Positions 34,621 through 46,470 of a DNA stretch of 64,000 bases are shown here, one piece after another; the stretch's first letter is position 1; each line of letters begins with the position of its first letter. The notes beneath the pieces were generated by a model, which was not told where the DNA came from, did no database searches, and saw only the letters and a program-made list of their open reading frames with translations. Made by a program: the position numbers and the translations under genes. The stretch is from Morella rubra (lineage: Eukaryota; Streptophyta; Magnoliopsida; Fagales; Myricaceae), in NCBI GenBank assembly GCA_003952965.2, contig CM025855.1, forward strand, positions 13,311,446-13,375,445. The letters are read 5' to 3'.

Positions 34621-35243
34621 AGTTTTTTTTTTTTAAAGGTTTTTTCGTTGCTATTTACGTTTTTTTACTCGCTTGAAAATGTATTTTTAAATTATCTTTC
34701 AAATGTAATTTTTTTATTAATATTTTCTTTATTTTTTATTTTTCAGTTTATATTAGTTTCGTGTTTTTTTATGTGACCTCAAATCTGGGATTTGATGAAT
34801 TGGGCATGTAGCCCAATTTTATTGGGCATGTTGTATCAATCCGTTAACTTTGGACGGCATACTGATTGAAGAATTTTTTTTTTTTTTTTCTCTTTGTCCA
34901 AACCTTAAGACTATCTATGATCAACTACAAAATCCAACGATAATTTTTGAAATGAAGGCAAAACTAAGGGATAAAAAGGAGTCTTTAACCTTAAGAAAAA
35001 AAAAGGGGTAAAGACATAGTTAGCTTTTTAAGTATGAGTAAAAATTAAATTGCTATCCGCAACTTTCAAAACGCTAATTTAAGACCCTTAACTTTTGAAA
35101 ATCATCAATTCATGTCCTCTGTCAAAATTAGACAGAAAAGTATGAAAATGACCAAAATGCCCCCAAGATAAAATTACTAAAAAATATTACAAAATTCATT
35201 AAAAATAAAAAATGATAATTTTTTTTTTAAAGTAATATTTTTT

Positions 35244-35819
35244 GGGAAATTGGCATTTTAGTGCCTGAGTTTTAGGTGCTTTTGTAATTTAGTCCTTCAC
35301 TTTTAACTTTCAAAAAAGTCCTTGAGGATTCCTTTTTTTACAAAAACACCCTTCCGTCACTCTTCCGTCCAACTAATTAACGGTGCTCTCTGCCACGTCA
35401 GCAATGATGACATGTGGCATCACTTTAGCGCCAGATCAACGGGACAGCAGACCAGACCATATAGCAGACCAGCATACCCGACCAGCAGACCATACAGCAG
35501 ACCAGCATACCCGACCAGCACCAGCAGACCATATAACCCGACCAGAGACCATACAAGCAGACCAGCATACCCAACTAGTAGACCAGCAGACCATACAGAT
35601 TAGTGAAACGGTGAGTTTTGATTATTTCGAGTGACATGGCTGCTGACGTGTTAAGAAGATGACGTGGCAGAGAGCACCGTTAATTATTTGGACGGAGGAG
35701 TGACGGAAGGGTGTTTTTGTAAAAAAAGGAATACTCAAGGACTAAATTTTTTAAAATTGAAAGTGAAGGAGTAAATTGCAAAAGCACTCATAACTTAGGG
35801 ACTAAAATGCCAATTTTCC
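35244..35819. mobile_element. Mutator-like TIR element with internal satellite, nested
   Basis: This 576-base element starts GGGAAATTGGCATTTTAGTG and ends ACTAAAATGCCAATTTTCC. The inverted repeats run about 157 bases on each side and include CCTTCCGTCAC and AACGGTGCTCTCTGCCACGT with their inverted partners. An exact 9-bp target duplication ATATTTTTT flanks it (35235-35243 and 35820-35828). The centre is a minisatellite. There is no transposase, so it is non-autonomous. It inserted into the interior of the 35005-36090 element. Confidence 0.92.
35440..35605 (+). repeat. Minisatellite, GACCAGCAGACCATACAGCA type
   Basis: Variants of GACCAGCATACCCGACCAG and GACCATACAGCA alternate in an imperfect tandem array of about 165 bases. 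It lies in the middle of a Mutator-like element and contrasts with the element's AT-rich ends. Open frames here are artefacts of the repeat. Confidence 0.85.
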
Positions 35820-36104
35820 ATATTTTTTAAATAAAACTATTGAAACTCTATTTCAATAATCTATTTCTTTTTAATTTATTTCTTAAATTTTTATTTATTT
35901 ATTAAAATTTAGTCTTGGAGGGGCATTTTGGTCATTTTGCATGATTTTCCGTTGGATTTAATGCCTAATTTGGACAGGGGGCGTGAATTGATGAGTTTCA
36001 AAAGTTGAGGGTTTCAAATCGCCTTTTTGATATTTACGGGTACCAATTTGATTTTTACTCATACTTACGGGGCTAATTATGACTTTACCTAAAAAAAAAA
36101 AAAA

Positions 36105-37170
36105 GAAAGCCAATGGTGTGATTTCACAATTGAAAGAAATCAAGTTGCTACATCATTGTCACAGTCAATGTGCACAACTTCTTATTTTTTATGAATGTAT
36201 GGATAATAGTTTTAGAAATATAAAATTTTAAGTTGATTTTCATACACACATCAGGACCCATTTAAGATAAGGCTTAACAGACGTATTACTCTCTACAATT
36301 CCTTACCTGAATTATATAGTGCAATCCATAGAAAAAAAACTCAACATGCATTCAATATACATCAAATATTATAGTACCCACAATATCTGAAGTTAAATAA
36401 GGGTAGAATTAGGTAGTGTTGGACTCATATATTGTGTCTGTGTATGAATTATACCATATAATTCCAGTTAGATAGTCCGATTTTGAAGAGAGATCCTCTC
36501 TAATTTAGTGACAAAATTAAATAATTCAATTTGAAGAAAGAAAGACACAATATGATCTCAATGCTATAAGACTCACACTGCCGGATAACTAACACAAGCA
36601 ACATGAATATTGTAGAGCTAATATGCTGCGTTTTTCTCTCGCCGATTGGACTATCTAATTCGAACAATACATTGGGGAGAATTCTAAATCATATTGATCC
36701 TAGTAAGAGTGTAGTTTGAAAGGATTGAGTTCCTCTCCAATTTAGTGACCGAATTGGATGGTCCAATTAAAAGAGAGAAAGACGTAATATATATTTAATG
36801 TTGTATAATTCATACCATACGATATTGAATATGGCAGCATTGAATGTTATAATGCCTACATGTTGTATCTCTCTCTAAAAATTGGACTATTGTTCAGTAA
36901 TGTGAGGAGTATCCTGATTCAACCTTGAAATCACACTATAAATGACTCACATGTAAGAAAGCAGAGATTTTAAGTGATGTTGACAGTTAACTGCCTAAAT
37001 GTTGCACGTTAGATAATAATGACAAGATCAATAGATTGTTTATAAAAGATTATTGGAGTTCAACTTTAATGTACTTTCGAATACATAAAGGTAGTATCTT
37101 TTATTATATACATATATTTTCAAACATTGCAGAAGATACTTGAATAGTCATAATATTTTGCGTCTTATTT
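36105..37170. other. Right arm of segmental duplication, copy 1
   Basis: This non-coding AT-rich sequence is alignable with 62824-63841 at roughly 90 percent by eye. It contains two diverged tandem units with TCTCTAATTTAGTGAC and CTAATTCGAACAATA-like words. No protein or RNA gene is recognised. Confidence 0.5.
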
Positions 37171-37175
37171 ATATT

Positions 37176-37550
37176 TGTATATAATGGGCCATAATATGAT
37201 CGGCCCAGCCTATATTGAGACATACTATCCCATCAGTAGTCCCATACAAAGCCACATGCTCTTTTAAATCCCCCAACCTGTGTGAGTTAATCCCTCTAGG
37301 ACTCAAAAGGCTTCAAGACTCCAGTTAAAATAAGGAGTCCTTAAGCCCATACCGTTGGACTCCCTTTAGGACTCTAACACTCCCCCTCTTATAAATAACA
37401 GGTACCCCTTTATATTTTCTTAAGCTTAATTACTTCTTTAGACTAACTCTTCTTAAGATCTAACTTTGGCATCGGAGTCTCCACATCCACGCCACCCCTC
37501 CTCTTGTTCCCTTTCAGGTCTGATCGGCTTGGCTCTTGGTGATTTTGGCA
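37176..37550 (+). mobile_element. 5' LTR of the Tat-type Gypsy element
   Basis: The probable LTR starts TGTATATAATGGGCC and ends GATTTTGGCA. It has a TATA box (CTTATAAATAAC, about 37387-37398) and a C/T-rich leader. It is followed after five bases by the primer binding site at 37556-37574, TGGCGTCGTCTATGGGAAC, which is close to the usual Tat-lineage site. The start is an estimate because the 3' LTR was not found. Confidence 0.6.
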
Positions 37551-37657
37551 TCAGTTGGCGTCGTCTATGGGAACTTCTCGAAAGAAGCCTCCTCCAAACA
37601 CAACACGCTCACCACAGCATCCTCCGACCATTTCCCTTTGCATCCCTTTTTGCAGTG

Positions 37658-40600
37658 ATGACTTCCTCCACTGGGATACCGAATGGCGACTTGGCACCTT
37701 TGGTGGTAAACCAAGAACTCATCCCTAACAGTGACGCACTATTAGCCACCTTGGTCCAAACTGTCGAAAACGTTACCAGCCAGATCAACACGATTCCACC
37801 TCCAAAACCTTCTCCTTCAATTGTATCTCCCTCACACGAAGAAACCACAGACAAGTACTCAGCTCATCAATCTCCCTCTAAACAGTGTGGGGCGGATGCT
37901 TGGCGGGCTGCCCTCTACGACCAGATGTCAAGACAGGTGAAGCAAATTAGACTACTCCAACAGAAGCTGAGCAAGGTGGAGAACCATAAAACCAACGACT
38001 CCTCCATTCCAACAAATGTCAGTAGCTCCCCGTTTACGTTAAAAGTGCTTGCATGCCCGCTGCCCCCATGCTTCCAGCCACCCAGATCGACTTGTTTGAT
38101 GGTCGGCGACCCCTACAACCACTTGGAAATCTTCTGCCTGCACATGCACGTCCAGTCATATGCAGAGCCCATCCTCTATCGTGCATTCTCATTAACCCTT
38201 AAGGGATCAGCACAACGATGGTTTTCTGGTCTATTGGTTGAAACCATCGACGACTTTGAAACCCTTGGCACATAGTTCATGAGCCATTTCAAATCTAATT
38301 GACGAAAAAAATGCGCAACCTTTTACCTATTTAGCGTCAAGCAAAACCCTAAGGAAAGCCTACGTAGTTACATAGTGCACTTCAATCACGAGGCCATCAC
38401 AGTTTCCCAGGCTACTAATGAGGCCAAGCTTATGGCTCTGATCACAGACTTCTAGCCGAGCGACTTCCTCAAAACCATCATGAGGAAAGCCCCGACCAAT
38501 TTTGTAGATGCCATGATGAAGGCACAAAAACACATGGACTTCGAGGACATGTTTATTGCACGTCTCCATTCAACACCTCTTGACTAGCAGGGGGACAAAA
38601 GGGACTGCGACATCGACTATTTTCACTATAGAGATCAACCACGATGAACTGGTAGGGACTGTTCACCACGACTCGTGCGGCATGATCAACCACCTTTGGA
38701 GCGACGCCTCCTTCCTACTTTCACGGCTCTCAACCTTACCCCTAAGGAGATTTTGATGCAGATAAGGCAAGACCCAAATGTCAAGTGGCTTTTGAAACTA
38801 AAAACGCCACTAGAGAGACAAGATTAGAACAAGTACTGTGATTTCCATGAAGACCACGGGCACAACACGGATGATTGTTATGAGCTTAAGTGACAGATCG
38901 AGTATTTACTCCAACAAGGAAAGCTGTGGTGTTTCATACTAGAGCATGGCAATCCTTGACGAGATCGACCTCGCAGCCGAGAGCAGGAATGCACCCCATG
39001 CCAGGACCTCCAACTCGTCGCAGACAATCTGCCCACACTGGCAGATTTACCCCCACTACCTCTTCCCGAAGGGAGGTCTGGACAATCATGGGAGGACACA
39101 ACATCGGTGGCTCTAGTAGGAAAGTACAAAAGACTTACATACGGGAGGCACAACACCAATAAGTTTTTCTTGTAAAACAACACTTCAAACGACCTTGTAC
39201 GGATGGAGTACCCATTACATTCACGAAAGCCGATGCGAAAGGACTCCTGCAACCTCACAACGACGTGCTTGTCATCACTGTCATGATCTCTAACTTTGCT
39301 GTTCGATGGGTACTCATCGACAATGGTAGTTCAGCTGATATAATCTTCTCTGGGGCTTACGACCAATTGGGAATCAAAGAATTCCCCCTCGTACCTTGTG
39401 ACGCAAAGTTGTTCAGGTTCGCTGGAGAACAGGTCAGTCCCAAAGGTTCTGTATTGCTGCCAATAACTATGGGCACCTACCTTACCTTTGCCACCACCCT
39501 CGTGGACTTTCTCGTGGTCAACAAATAGTCCTTATATAAGGCCATCATCGGGCGTTTTACTTTGGTTGCCTTCCATGCCGTCTCCTCCATTTCTCACTTA
39601 ACCTTGAAGTTTCCTACCCCTATTTGGCTTTGTGTTGTCAAAGGAGATCAGGGAGCTGCTCGAGGTTGCTACTACTCTGCCCTCAAAGGTAAATCTTGCT
39701 AGGTCGTGGAGAAAAGCCACAAGACTACCTACTACACTCCCGCCAAGCTCCCCCTAGTTGACACTAACCTTGACCTTGATAACCCAGACCAAAAGAGGAT
39801 GGCCTGACCCCAAGTTGCGGAAAGCCTAGACGAAGTCGAGATCATGCCGGGAAAAATAGTACATGTCAGCGCCGCGTTGACTGGAACCCTACGCAATAGC
39901 CAAGTCGAGTTCTTGGTGCAACATCGCACTGCATTTGCACAGTCCCACTTAAATATGGAAGGAATTGATCTGGACATCATTGCCCACTAGCTAAGTATCT
40001 TACCAGACACTGATCCCATTCGGCAAAAGATGAGAACCTTCGGCCCCAAACGCAATCAAGCATTTGTTGAGGAGGTCAGCAAATTGCTAGCTGCCAACTT
40101 TATTCTCGAAGTGCACTACTCCAACTGCCTCTCCAAAATGGACATGGTAAAGAAAGCCAATGTTAAATGGCGGATGTGCGTGAACTTCAAGGATCTTAAT
40201 TGGTCGTGCCCAAAGGACAGTTTCCCCTGCCTTGTATCGATCTGCTGGTCGACTCCACCACCGAGCAGGAAATGCTATCATTCCTCGACACATTTTTCGG
40301 GATATAACAACATATGTATGGCGATTCTTGACCAAGAGAAAACAACGTTTGTTATTGACAGAGGTCTATATTGCTACAAAGTCATGCCCTTTGGGCTAAA
40401 GAATGCGGGAGCCACCGATCAACGTCTTGTCAACCTCATGTTGAAAAACCAGATCGAGAGAAACATCGAGGTCTACGTGGATGACATGCTAGTCAAAAGC
40501 ATCAGTGCTCACAATCGTTTGGTTGACCTTGAAGAAACTTTCCACGTTTTAAACGAATATCGCATGAAGCTCAATCTAACTAAATGCGCCTTCAGAGTCT

Positions 40601-42925
40601 GCTTTGGCAAATTTGTAGGATTCCTAATATCCAACCGGGGTATAGAGGCCAACTCAGAAATGATACAGACAATTATGCAGTTACAATCACCACACACTAT
40701 ACAAGAGATGTAGCGCCTCATCGGCAAAGTGTTGGCCCTTCGCCGGTTCATATCATGATCCACCGACAAATGTTTGTCGTTCTTCAAAACTCTCCGCACC
40801 AGCTTCACGTGGACCGACGAGTGTACCACGATATTCACTCAACTCAAAGAATATCTCAACAATCCACCTTTTCTCAGTCGCCCAAACCAAGGCGACACGC
40901 TCTACCTGTACCTCGCCGTCAACGACGGAACCTTCAGCCCTGTCTTGCTTCGTGAAGAGGACGGACACCAACGTCCCATGTACTATGTTAGCAAGCCTAT
41001 ACGAGGGGTCGAAGAACGATATTCCCTATAGAGAAAGCGGCATTCGCTCTCCTTTTCACAGCTTGGAAGCTCAGACCATATTTTCAAGCTCACACAGTTG
41101 TTGTCCTCACCAGCCTGCTGTTAAAGAAAACACTAAAGAATATCAAAACCTTAGGGCAGCTGACACAATGGGCCATTGAGTTAGGTGAGTTTGACATCAA
41201 ATACCAACCTTGTACGACAGCTTGCAGGCAGGTCCTAGCAGATTTTGTGATTGAAATCGAAGACCAGCACATTGAGCTCGAACAACTCGCTAAAACAACC
41301 TCTCCCTGAGTAGAACATGTCTGGACTGCTCATGTTGATGGCTCTTCAAACAAGTGGACCAGTGGCGCATGTGTGGTTTTGCTGTCACCTGATCGGATGA
41401 TCATCCGATATGCCCTCTGGTTCAACTTCAAAGCCACTATCGATGAAGTCGAGTAAGAAGCTATCCTAGTTGGCCTTAGCATCACAGGTATTTTGGATGC
41501 CGATGGAATTGACATGCACAGTGACACCCAACTAGTGGTTGGCCAGGTCAAAGGCGAGTTTGTAGCAAAAGGAAACAATATGAAAGAGTATTTGGCTTGT
41601 GTGCTGGAGCTTACACACCTATTTAAATACTTCTCAATAGAGCAGATACCTCGGGAGGAAAATTTCCTAGCTGATAGCTTGGCTCAGATGGCTTCAAACC
41701 CTGACTGTGTGGAAAGTCATGTGGATGTTCCCCTAGAAATCTTAGATAAACCTTCTATTTACTTTGAACATGCAGTGTGGCAGATAACCTAAGGGGAATG
41801 GTGGGGTGCACCAATTAACTGTTTTCTCCTTACCGTAGAACTCACAGCTGATAGAGGAGAGGCTCGAAAAATATGAATGAAGGATTCCCGGTAACAATAC
41901 AATTGAATGAGCTCTACAAACAAAGCTTCTCCGGACTTCTCCTCCGCTGCCTGGCTCCCCCTGAAGAAGATTATGTTCTCCGAGAAATCCACGAAGGGAG
42001 ATGCGAGAACCATGTAGGAGGACGGTCCTTGGCTAACAAAACCATCCGAGCAAGCTATTATTGGCCGATAGTACTAAAAGACTCCATGGCCATGGTAAAA
42101 AACTACGACAAGTGCCAGCACAATGCAACCACCCAACGATTACCAGCGAAAAATATGACCCCGATCAGTTCCCCATGACCCTTTTCACAATGGGGGATCG
42201 ACAACGTAGGTCTTTTTCTGCTTGGGAAAGGGCAGGTGAAGTTCTTGGTAGTAGTGATAGACTACTTCACTAAGTGGGTAGAAGCCCAACCTTTAGCTCC
42301 CATCACAGAAGAGCAGATCCGGAGGTTTGTGTAGTCTTCCATCATATGTAGGTTTGGCATACCAAGAGTTCTGATATCTGACAATGGAAGGCAATTTGAC
42401 AACCACAGGTTCAAACACTTTTGCGAGGAGCTAGGTATTCAACATCATTTCTCATCCCTAGCTTATCCTTAAGCCAATGGGCAAGTGGAGGTCACAAACC
42501 AAACAATCGTTAACAGGCTCAAGGCTAAGCTCGATAGTAAAAAAGGTGCACGGGCAGAAGAACTTACAAGAGTCCTTTGGGCCTGCCGAACAACAGTTCG
42601 AACTCCTATTGGAAAAACGCCATTCAGCCTGGCTTATGGCACAGAAGCCATGGTCTTCTTATAAATGAGCGTTCACACCTACCGAGTGAGTAACCATGAC
42701 CCTGAACAAAACGACGCTGACCTCAGCACCAACCTCCACTTACTAGAAGAGAAAAGAAATGAGGCCAACATGCGAAACTATAAGTATCAGCGACGTGTGG
42801 AAAGATACTACAACATTCGTGTCAAAGCAAAAAGGTTTTCCATAGGCGACTTTGTCCTACGAGAGATGATGCCACCAACCATCGATCCTCCGTGGAACGC
42901 AGCCCATCTGAAGCGCTATCACTAG
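37658..42925 (+). pseudogene. Tat-type Gypsy gag-pol, degenerate
   Basis: Gag starts at an ATG at 37658 (the open frame extends upstream into the LTR) and meets a stop near 38273; gag similarity continues past it. A zinc knuckle of the CDFHEDHGHNTDDC type lies at about 38838-38880. Protease is in 39265-39528 with VLIDNGSSADIIF, so the active-site triplet is DNG. RT is in 40030-40713 with KWRMCVNFKDLN, MPFGLKNAGAT and the catalytic YVDDML. RNase H follows from 40774 (HQRPMYYVSKPI, GVEERYSL). The second RNase H is at about 41310-41790 (AHVDGSSN, REENFLADSLAQMAS). Integrase spans 41873-42925, with HEGRCENH and KCQ, then FTKWVEAQ, ISDNGRQFD and ANGQVEVTNQ for the D-D-E triad. Stops and frameshifts interrupt every junction, so it is non-autonomous today. 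Confidence 0.85.
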
Positions 42926-43079
42926 AAAGTTGAGGCTTCATTTTTGTCGAGACCAACTTTGGGACTCTTTAATTTTTCTTGATACCATGACATGTTATTA
43001 AGTGTTAATAAAAAGCATGCACTCCTTTTGCCACACCACCTTCTATGGAGTCATAATGTTACAGCCATTAATGAATACC

Positions 43080-43965
43080 CCCATGACAAGTGCACCCCGG
43101 GCGGTTGGTCTAACACACTTGTGCCAAAGGCACCTCCACACCAGCAAAACTGGTCTAACCCAGTAGTGCCAAAGGCACCATGAAGCGCCAGTGCTACGGG
43201 CACCCTTAATTAGTACCCTTGTGACAGGAACACTCTTGGCGGTTGGTCTAACTCACTTGTGCCAAGGGCACCTCCACACTAGCAAAACTCGTCTAACCCA
43301 CCAGTGCCAAAGGCACCATGAAGCACCATTGCTACGAGCACCCTTAATGAATACTCCTGTGACGGGAACACCCTGAGCGGCTGGATTAGCTCACTTTTGC
43401 CAAGGGCACCTCCACACTAGCAAAATTGCTCTAACCCACCAGTGCCAAAGGTACCATGAAGCGCCAGTGCTACGGGCACCTTTAATTAGTACCTCTGTGA
43501 CGGGGATATCTCGGGCGATTGCTCTAACTCACTTGTGCCATGGGCATCTCCACACCAGTAAAACTAGTCTAACCCACCAGTAACAAAGGTACCATGAAGC
43601 GCCAATACTACAGGCACCCTTAATGACTATCCTCGAGATAGGAACACCCCAGGCGGTTGGTCTAACTCACTTGTACCAAAGGCACCTTCACACCAGAAAA
43701 CTGGTTTAACTCACTAGTGTCAAAGGCACAATGAAGTGCCAGTGCCAACGGCACAATGTAGTGACAGTGCCAAGGGCACCTCCGCACCAGCAAACTGGTT
43801 TGATTCCCTAGTGCCAAGTACACCTCTACACCAAAAAACTGGTCTGATTAGACAGTGCTAAGGACACCTATACACTAGAAAACTGGTCTGACTCCACAAT
43901 GCCAAGGACACCCCCTAACCAGAGGACTGGTCTAGTTCAACAATGTCAAAGGCAACCCCACATTA
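43080..43965 (+). repeat. Tandem-repeat block between pol and 3' end of the Tat element
   Basis: About five units of roughly 132-140 bases each contain CACTTGTGCCAAGGGCACC, CACCAGCAAAACTGGTCTAA and AGTGCCAAAGGCACC. From about 43740 the period falls to about 48 bases. Within a unit GTGCCNNNGGCAC is palindromic. Arrays in this position are typical of Tat elements and are known as a source of plant satellites. Confidence 0.85.
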
Positions 43966-44776
43966 GATCAAACCAAGAAAGAACTCTAACAAAGAAGAAC
44001 AAAAGAGAGAATGCAGGTGAATGCACAAACAGAGGAGAACAACACAATTTTTTTTACCAAAAAAGGGAAGTACAATGTGATACAATATTCAAAAAGGTAG
44101 CCCATAGTGGCTGGTTAACATATACATAAAATAGGCCATCTCCCGATTAGTCATGTAGTACATGCAAAGGAGGAAGCAGAAGAGGAGTTGAGCGTTGAAG
44201 GAATGAAAGCATGCCATAGATAAAGAAAGGCTATCGACAGCAGTTGAAACGCCTCTCCAAAAATATCTTCCCTCGGACGTTTCACAAAGTGGTTCAGACG
44301 CTTTGGCATTAGCAAGAAGTAAATTCGTGTCCTATCAAAGAGCATGTTAATCATACCTCTATAACTTCCAAACGGTGAGTTAAAACGTCCCGTGGGGCTC
44401 ATGATCACGAACGTCAGCGTATGTTGATGATCTGATTTTTCACATTATGTCACTAATCGTAAATGTGGCACGTCGAGCTTGCATCATCAAAGCAGTACGC
44501 AATACTATCTAGAAAAATTCAGAAGCCATGCCACTCACAATGTAAAACGATAGCACTTGTCATCAACACCAGTTGTCACGCCAGTCGTCTAGATTCCCCA
44601 TAATGTAGGTCGACAGGTCGGGATGAACCACCACTCGATCACAGGAACGCCATGACCACATGGTCGAGATCACAAGACCGCTCCCCCGATGTGATTACAA
44701 CGCCACAGGACTTGCGTCCCCATGAAAAAAAAAATGAAAACTAGAATGACCCCCGATTGGGATAACAAGTTCTCAC
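43966..44776. other. Non-coding internal part of the Tat element
   Basis: No protein is recognised. The stretch lies between the tandem repeats and the nested solo LTR and probably belongs to the element's long 3' non-coding region. Confidence 0.4.
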
Positions 44777-46042
44777 TGAAAGTTTGCTTGTAGAAAATTA
44801 TACTTACTTGATCCGACAAACGATTTTGAACATTGTCCGTGATTGAATCTTCAATCTTGATAATCTTTAGGTCTTGTTGATCTCACACATTGAGTCTTTG
44901 ATTTCACAACTGAGCAGCCAAATGTTCTGCCTCCTTCCTTTCCACGCCTCACAGCCGTCATAGGTTTTCTCAAAGTCATAATGGCCAATTGTCTAGAAAA
45001 AGCAATCTTATAGTTTTTTTCTTAACCCTAGTTGTGATATAATGTGAGATCGTTAGGAACCTCAGATCTCGTCTGTAAGATCACATGGAAAGACTCTTTT
45101 TCCATTAACTCCATTAACTAATTGTGACCATGTCCATTAACATATCACAATTTACCCCGATATTTGAGATTGATTTGTGAAATCCCTTTGCTAACAATTA
45201 TTCGTTTATTTATCCTTCCACCATACTATATTCCACATAAGTCAATAGGACCGGAATCATATCACCGATTAAGTCCTAACTCATATAATTTTCAATTCAC
45301 AATCTGCAACTCGTTGGACTATCAATTGTTTCCAAAAAAATTTCATAAATAAATATATATAATATATATTAATTTTGAAAAACATTTTTACAAAATACCA
45401 ATGACCAATGGATTCTTTTGCTAGTCTAATCCTATATAGATATATTGAATTTACTGCCTCATCAAGAGACTGGTGGATTCCTTATAGAGCATTTATACAA
45501 ACTCATTTATTATGTACAAGACCCAAAGTTATCTTGAATCATTGACCTAGAAAGATCATCACCAAATAACTTGGTCAAAACACAAGTGCACAACAAATAG
45601 ATCGTATAAACCTCTCAGGTCTAAGGATACAATAAACCAATTGTGCTTAATACATTCTCAACATCAGCGATCACTTCCAGAAGGTATTCATATTTGATCT
45701 GTTCAATGCATGTACTCTTACATTGAACCCACTCATTTGCTTAAGGTCACCACCTCAATGAAGAAGTCTATCATCCTATTAAATAAAGGCACAACGAATG
45801 TAGACCTATCGTACATCAATATGTACCTTGGTCTAGAACAAAATATCAAGTGAACAAGAAACCGAAGAGTCATACTTCCCTCCTTTGATTCATTAATTAT
45901 TGGCATGACTTTTCTACAATGTCACTCAATAGTATCTATGTAACATCTATGTCACATCATATTATCTAAAAAATAAATATAAACATGTGACATTTAAATA
46001 ACTATTATTCAGATAAATAGTTTTTAGGGCATTATTCTTACA
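44777..46042. mobile_element. Solo LTR, family S, nested in the Tat element
   Basis: A 1266-base segment starts TGAAAGTTTGCTTG and ends TTATTCTTACA. It is flanked by CTCAC (44772-44776) and ATCAC (46043-46047), a 5-bp target duplication with one mismatch. It aligns along its length with the solo LTR at 25371-26570, for example GACAAACGATTT near the start and TTTTTAGGGCATTATTCT near the end. No internal domains are present. Confidence 0.88.
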
Positions 46043-46470
46043 ATCACTTGGCCCAACAAAATAATGCAGGACCCAGCACAATGAAGGAGCTCATAACCAA
46101 AGCATGTTCAGGTGCATGCAAAAGCATTGGACTTCGTACCAACAAACAAGCATAGGGTTCAAGGACAAATGCAGAGGAGAAGAGCAGATGGTCGCAACCA
46201 CATTCCCGACCTCCACATCAACTCTACCGATCTCATAGCTCATAGCAACAAGGGCCGCATGAGCACAACTATCTATCGCTTACCAAAGATGCACCAATTC
46301 ATGAGCTACCAACTGGACATCATATCAAATAAACCACAGCAGTCATAGAAGTGTACCCTACCAAAGCACAACATTCCCAAATTTAAGGGTACAAGCCACA
46401 AGATCAATAACCAAATGTTTGAACATACCAACCCAGAACATGAGCATCAAAACAGAGAAAATTACTACGA

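Larger units (their letters stand above)
35005..36090. mobile_element. Mutator-like TIR element, outer (copy 1 only)
   Basis: The left end GGGGTAAAGACATAGTTAGC and the right end, whose reverse complement starts AGGTAAAGTCATAATTAGC, begin inverted repeats that continue with good similarity for well over 100 bases (shared AAGTATGAGTAAAAAT and GACCAAAATGCCCC). It is flanked by nine A at 34996-35004 and an A run at 36091-36104. Copy 2 lacks the element and has only the A run (about 62811-62823). A second element is nested inside at 35244. There is no transposase. The long TIRs and 9-base target fit a non-autonomous Mutator-like element. Confidence 0.75.
22806..37160. repeat. Segmental duplication, copy 1
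   Basis: This interval matches 51774-63841 in the same orientation. It includes part of Copia A, the Copia B remnant, the NPF8-like pseudogene and about 6 kb upstream of that gene. Similarity is roughly 85-90 percent by eye at both ends but 98-99.8 percent between about 26615 and 30545. Insertions private to this copy are a solo LTR (25371-26570), sequence between about 32205 and 34500, and nested Mutator-like elements (35005-36090). The left limit is where copy 2 of Copia A is truncated. The right limit is where each copy meets a different Gypsy LTR. Confidence 0.9.

Noticed and set aside
35322..35634. Repetitive proline/arginine/aspartate frames
   Set aside because: Artefact of the minisatellite inside the Mutator-like element.
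43080..43965. CRISPR-like array
   Set aside because: Units are contiguous tandem repeats without unique spacers, in a plant Gypsy element.
46112..46348. 78-codon plus-strand frame after the nested solo LTR
   Set aside because: No domain; it lies in the non-coding 3' part of the Tat element.
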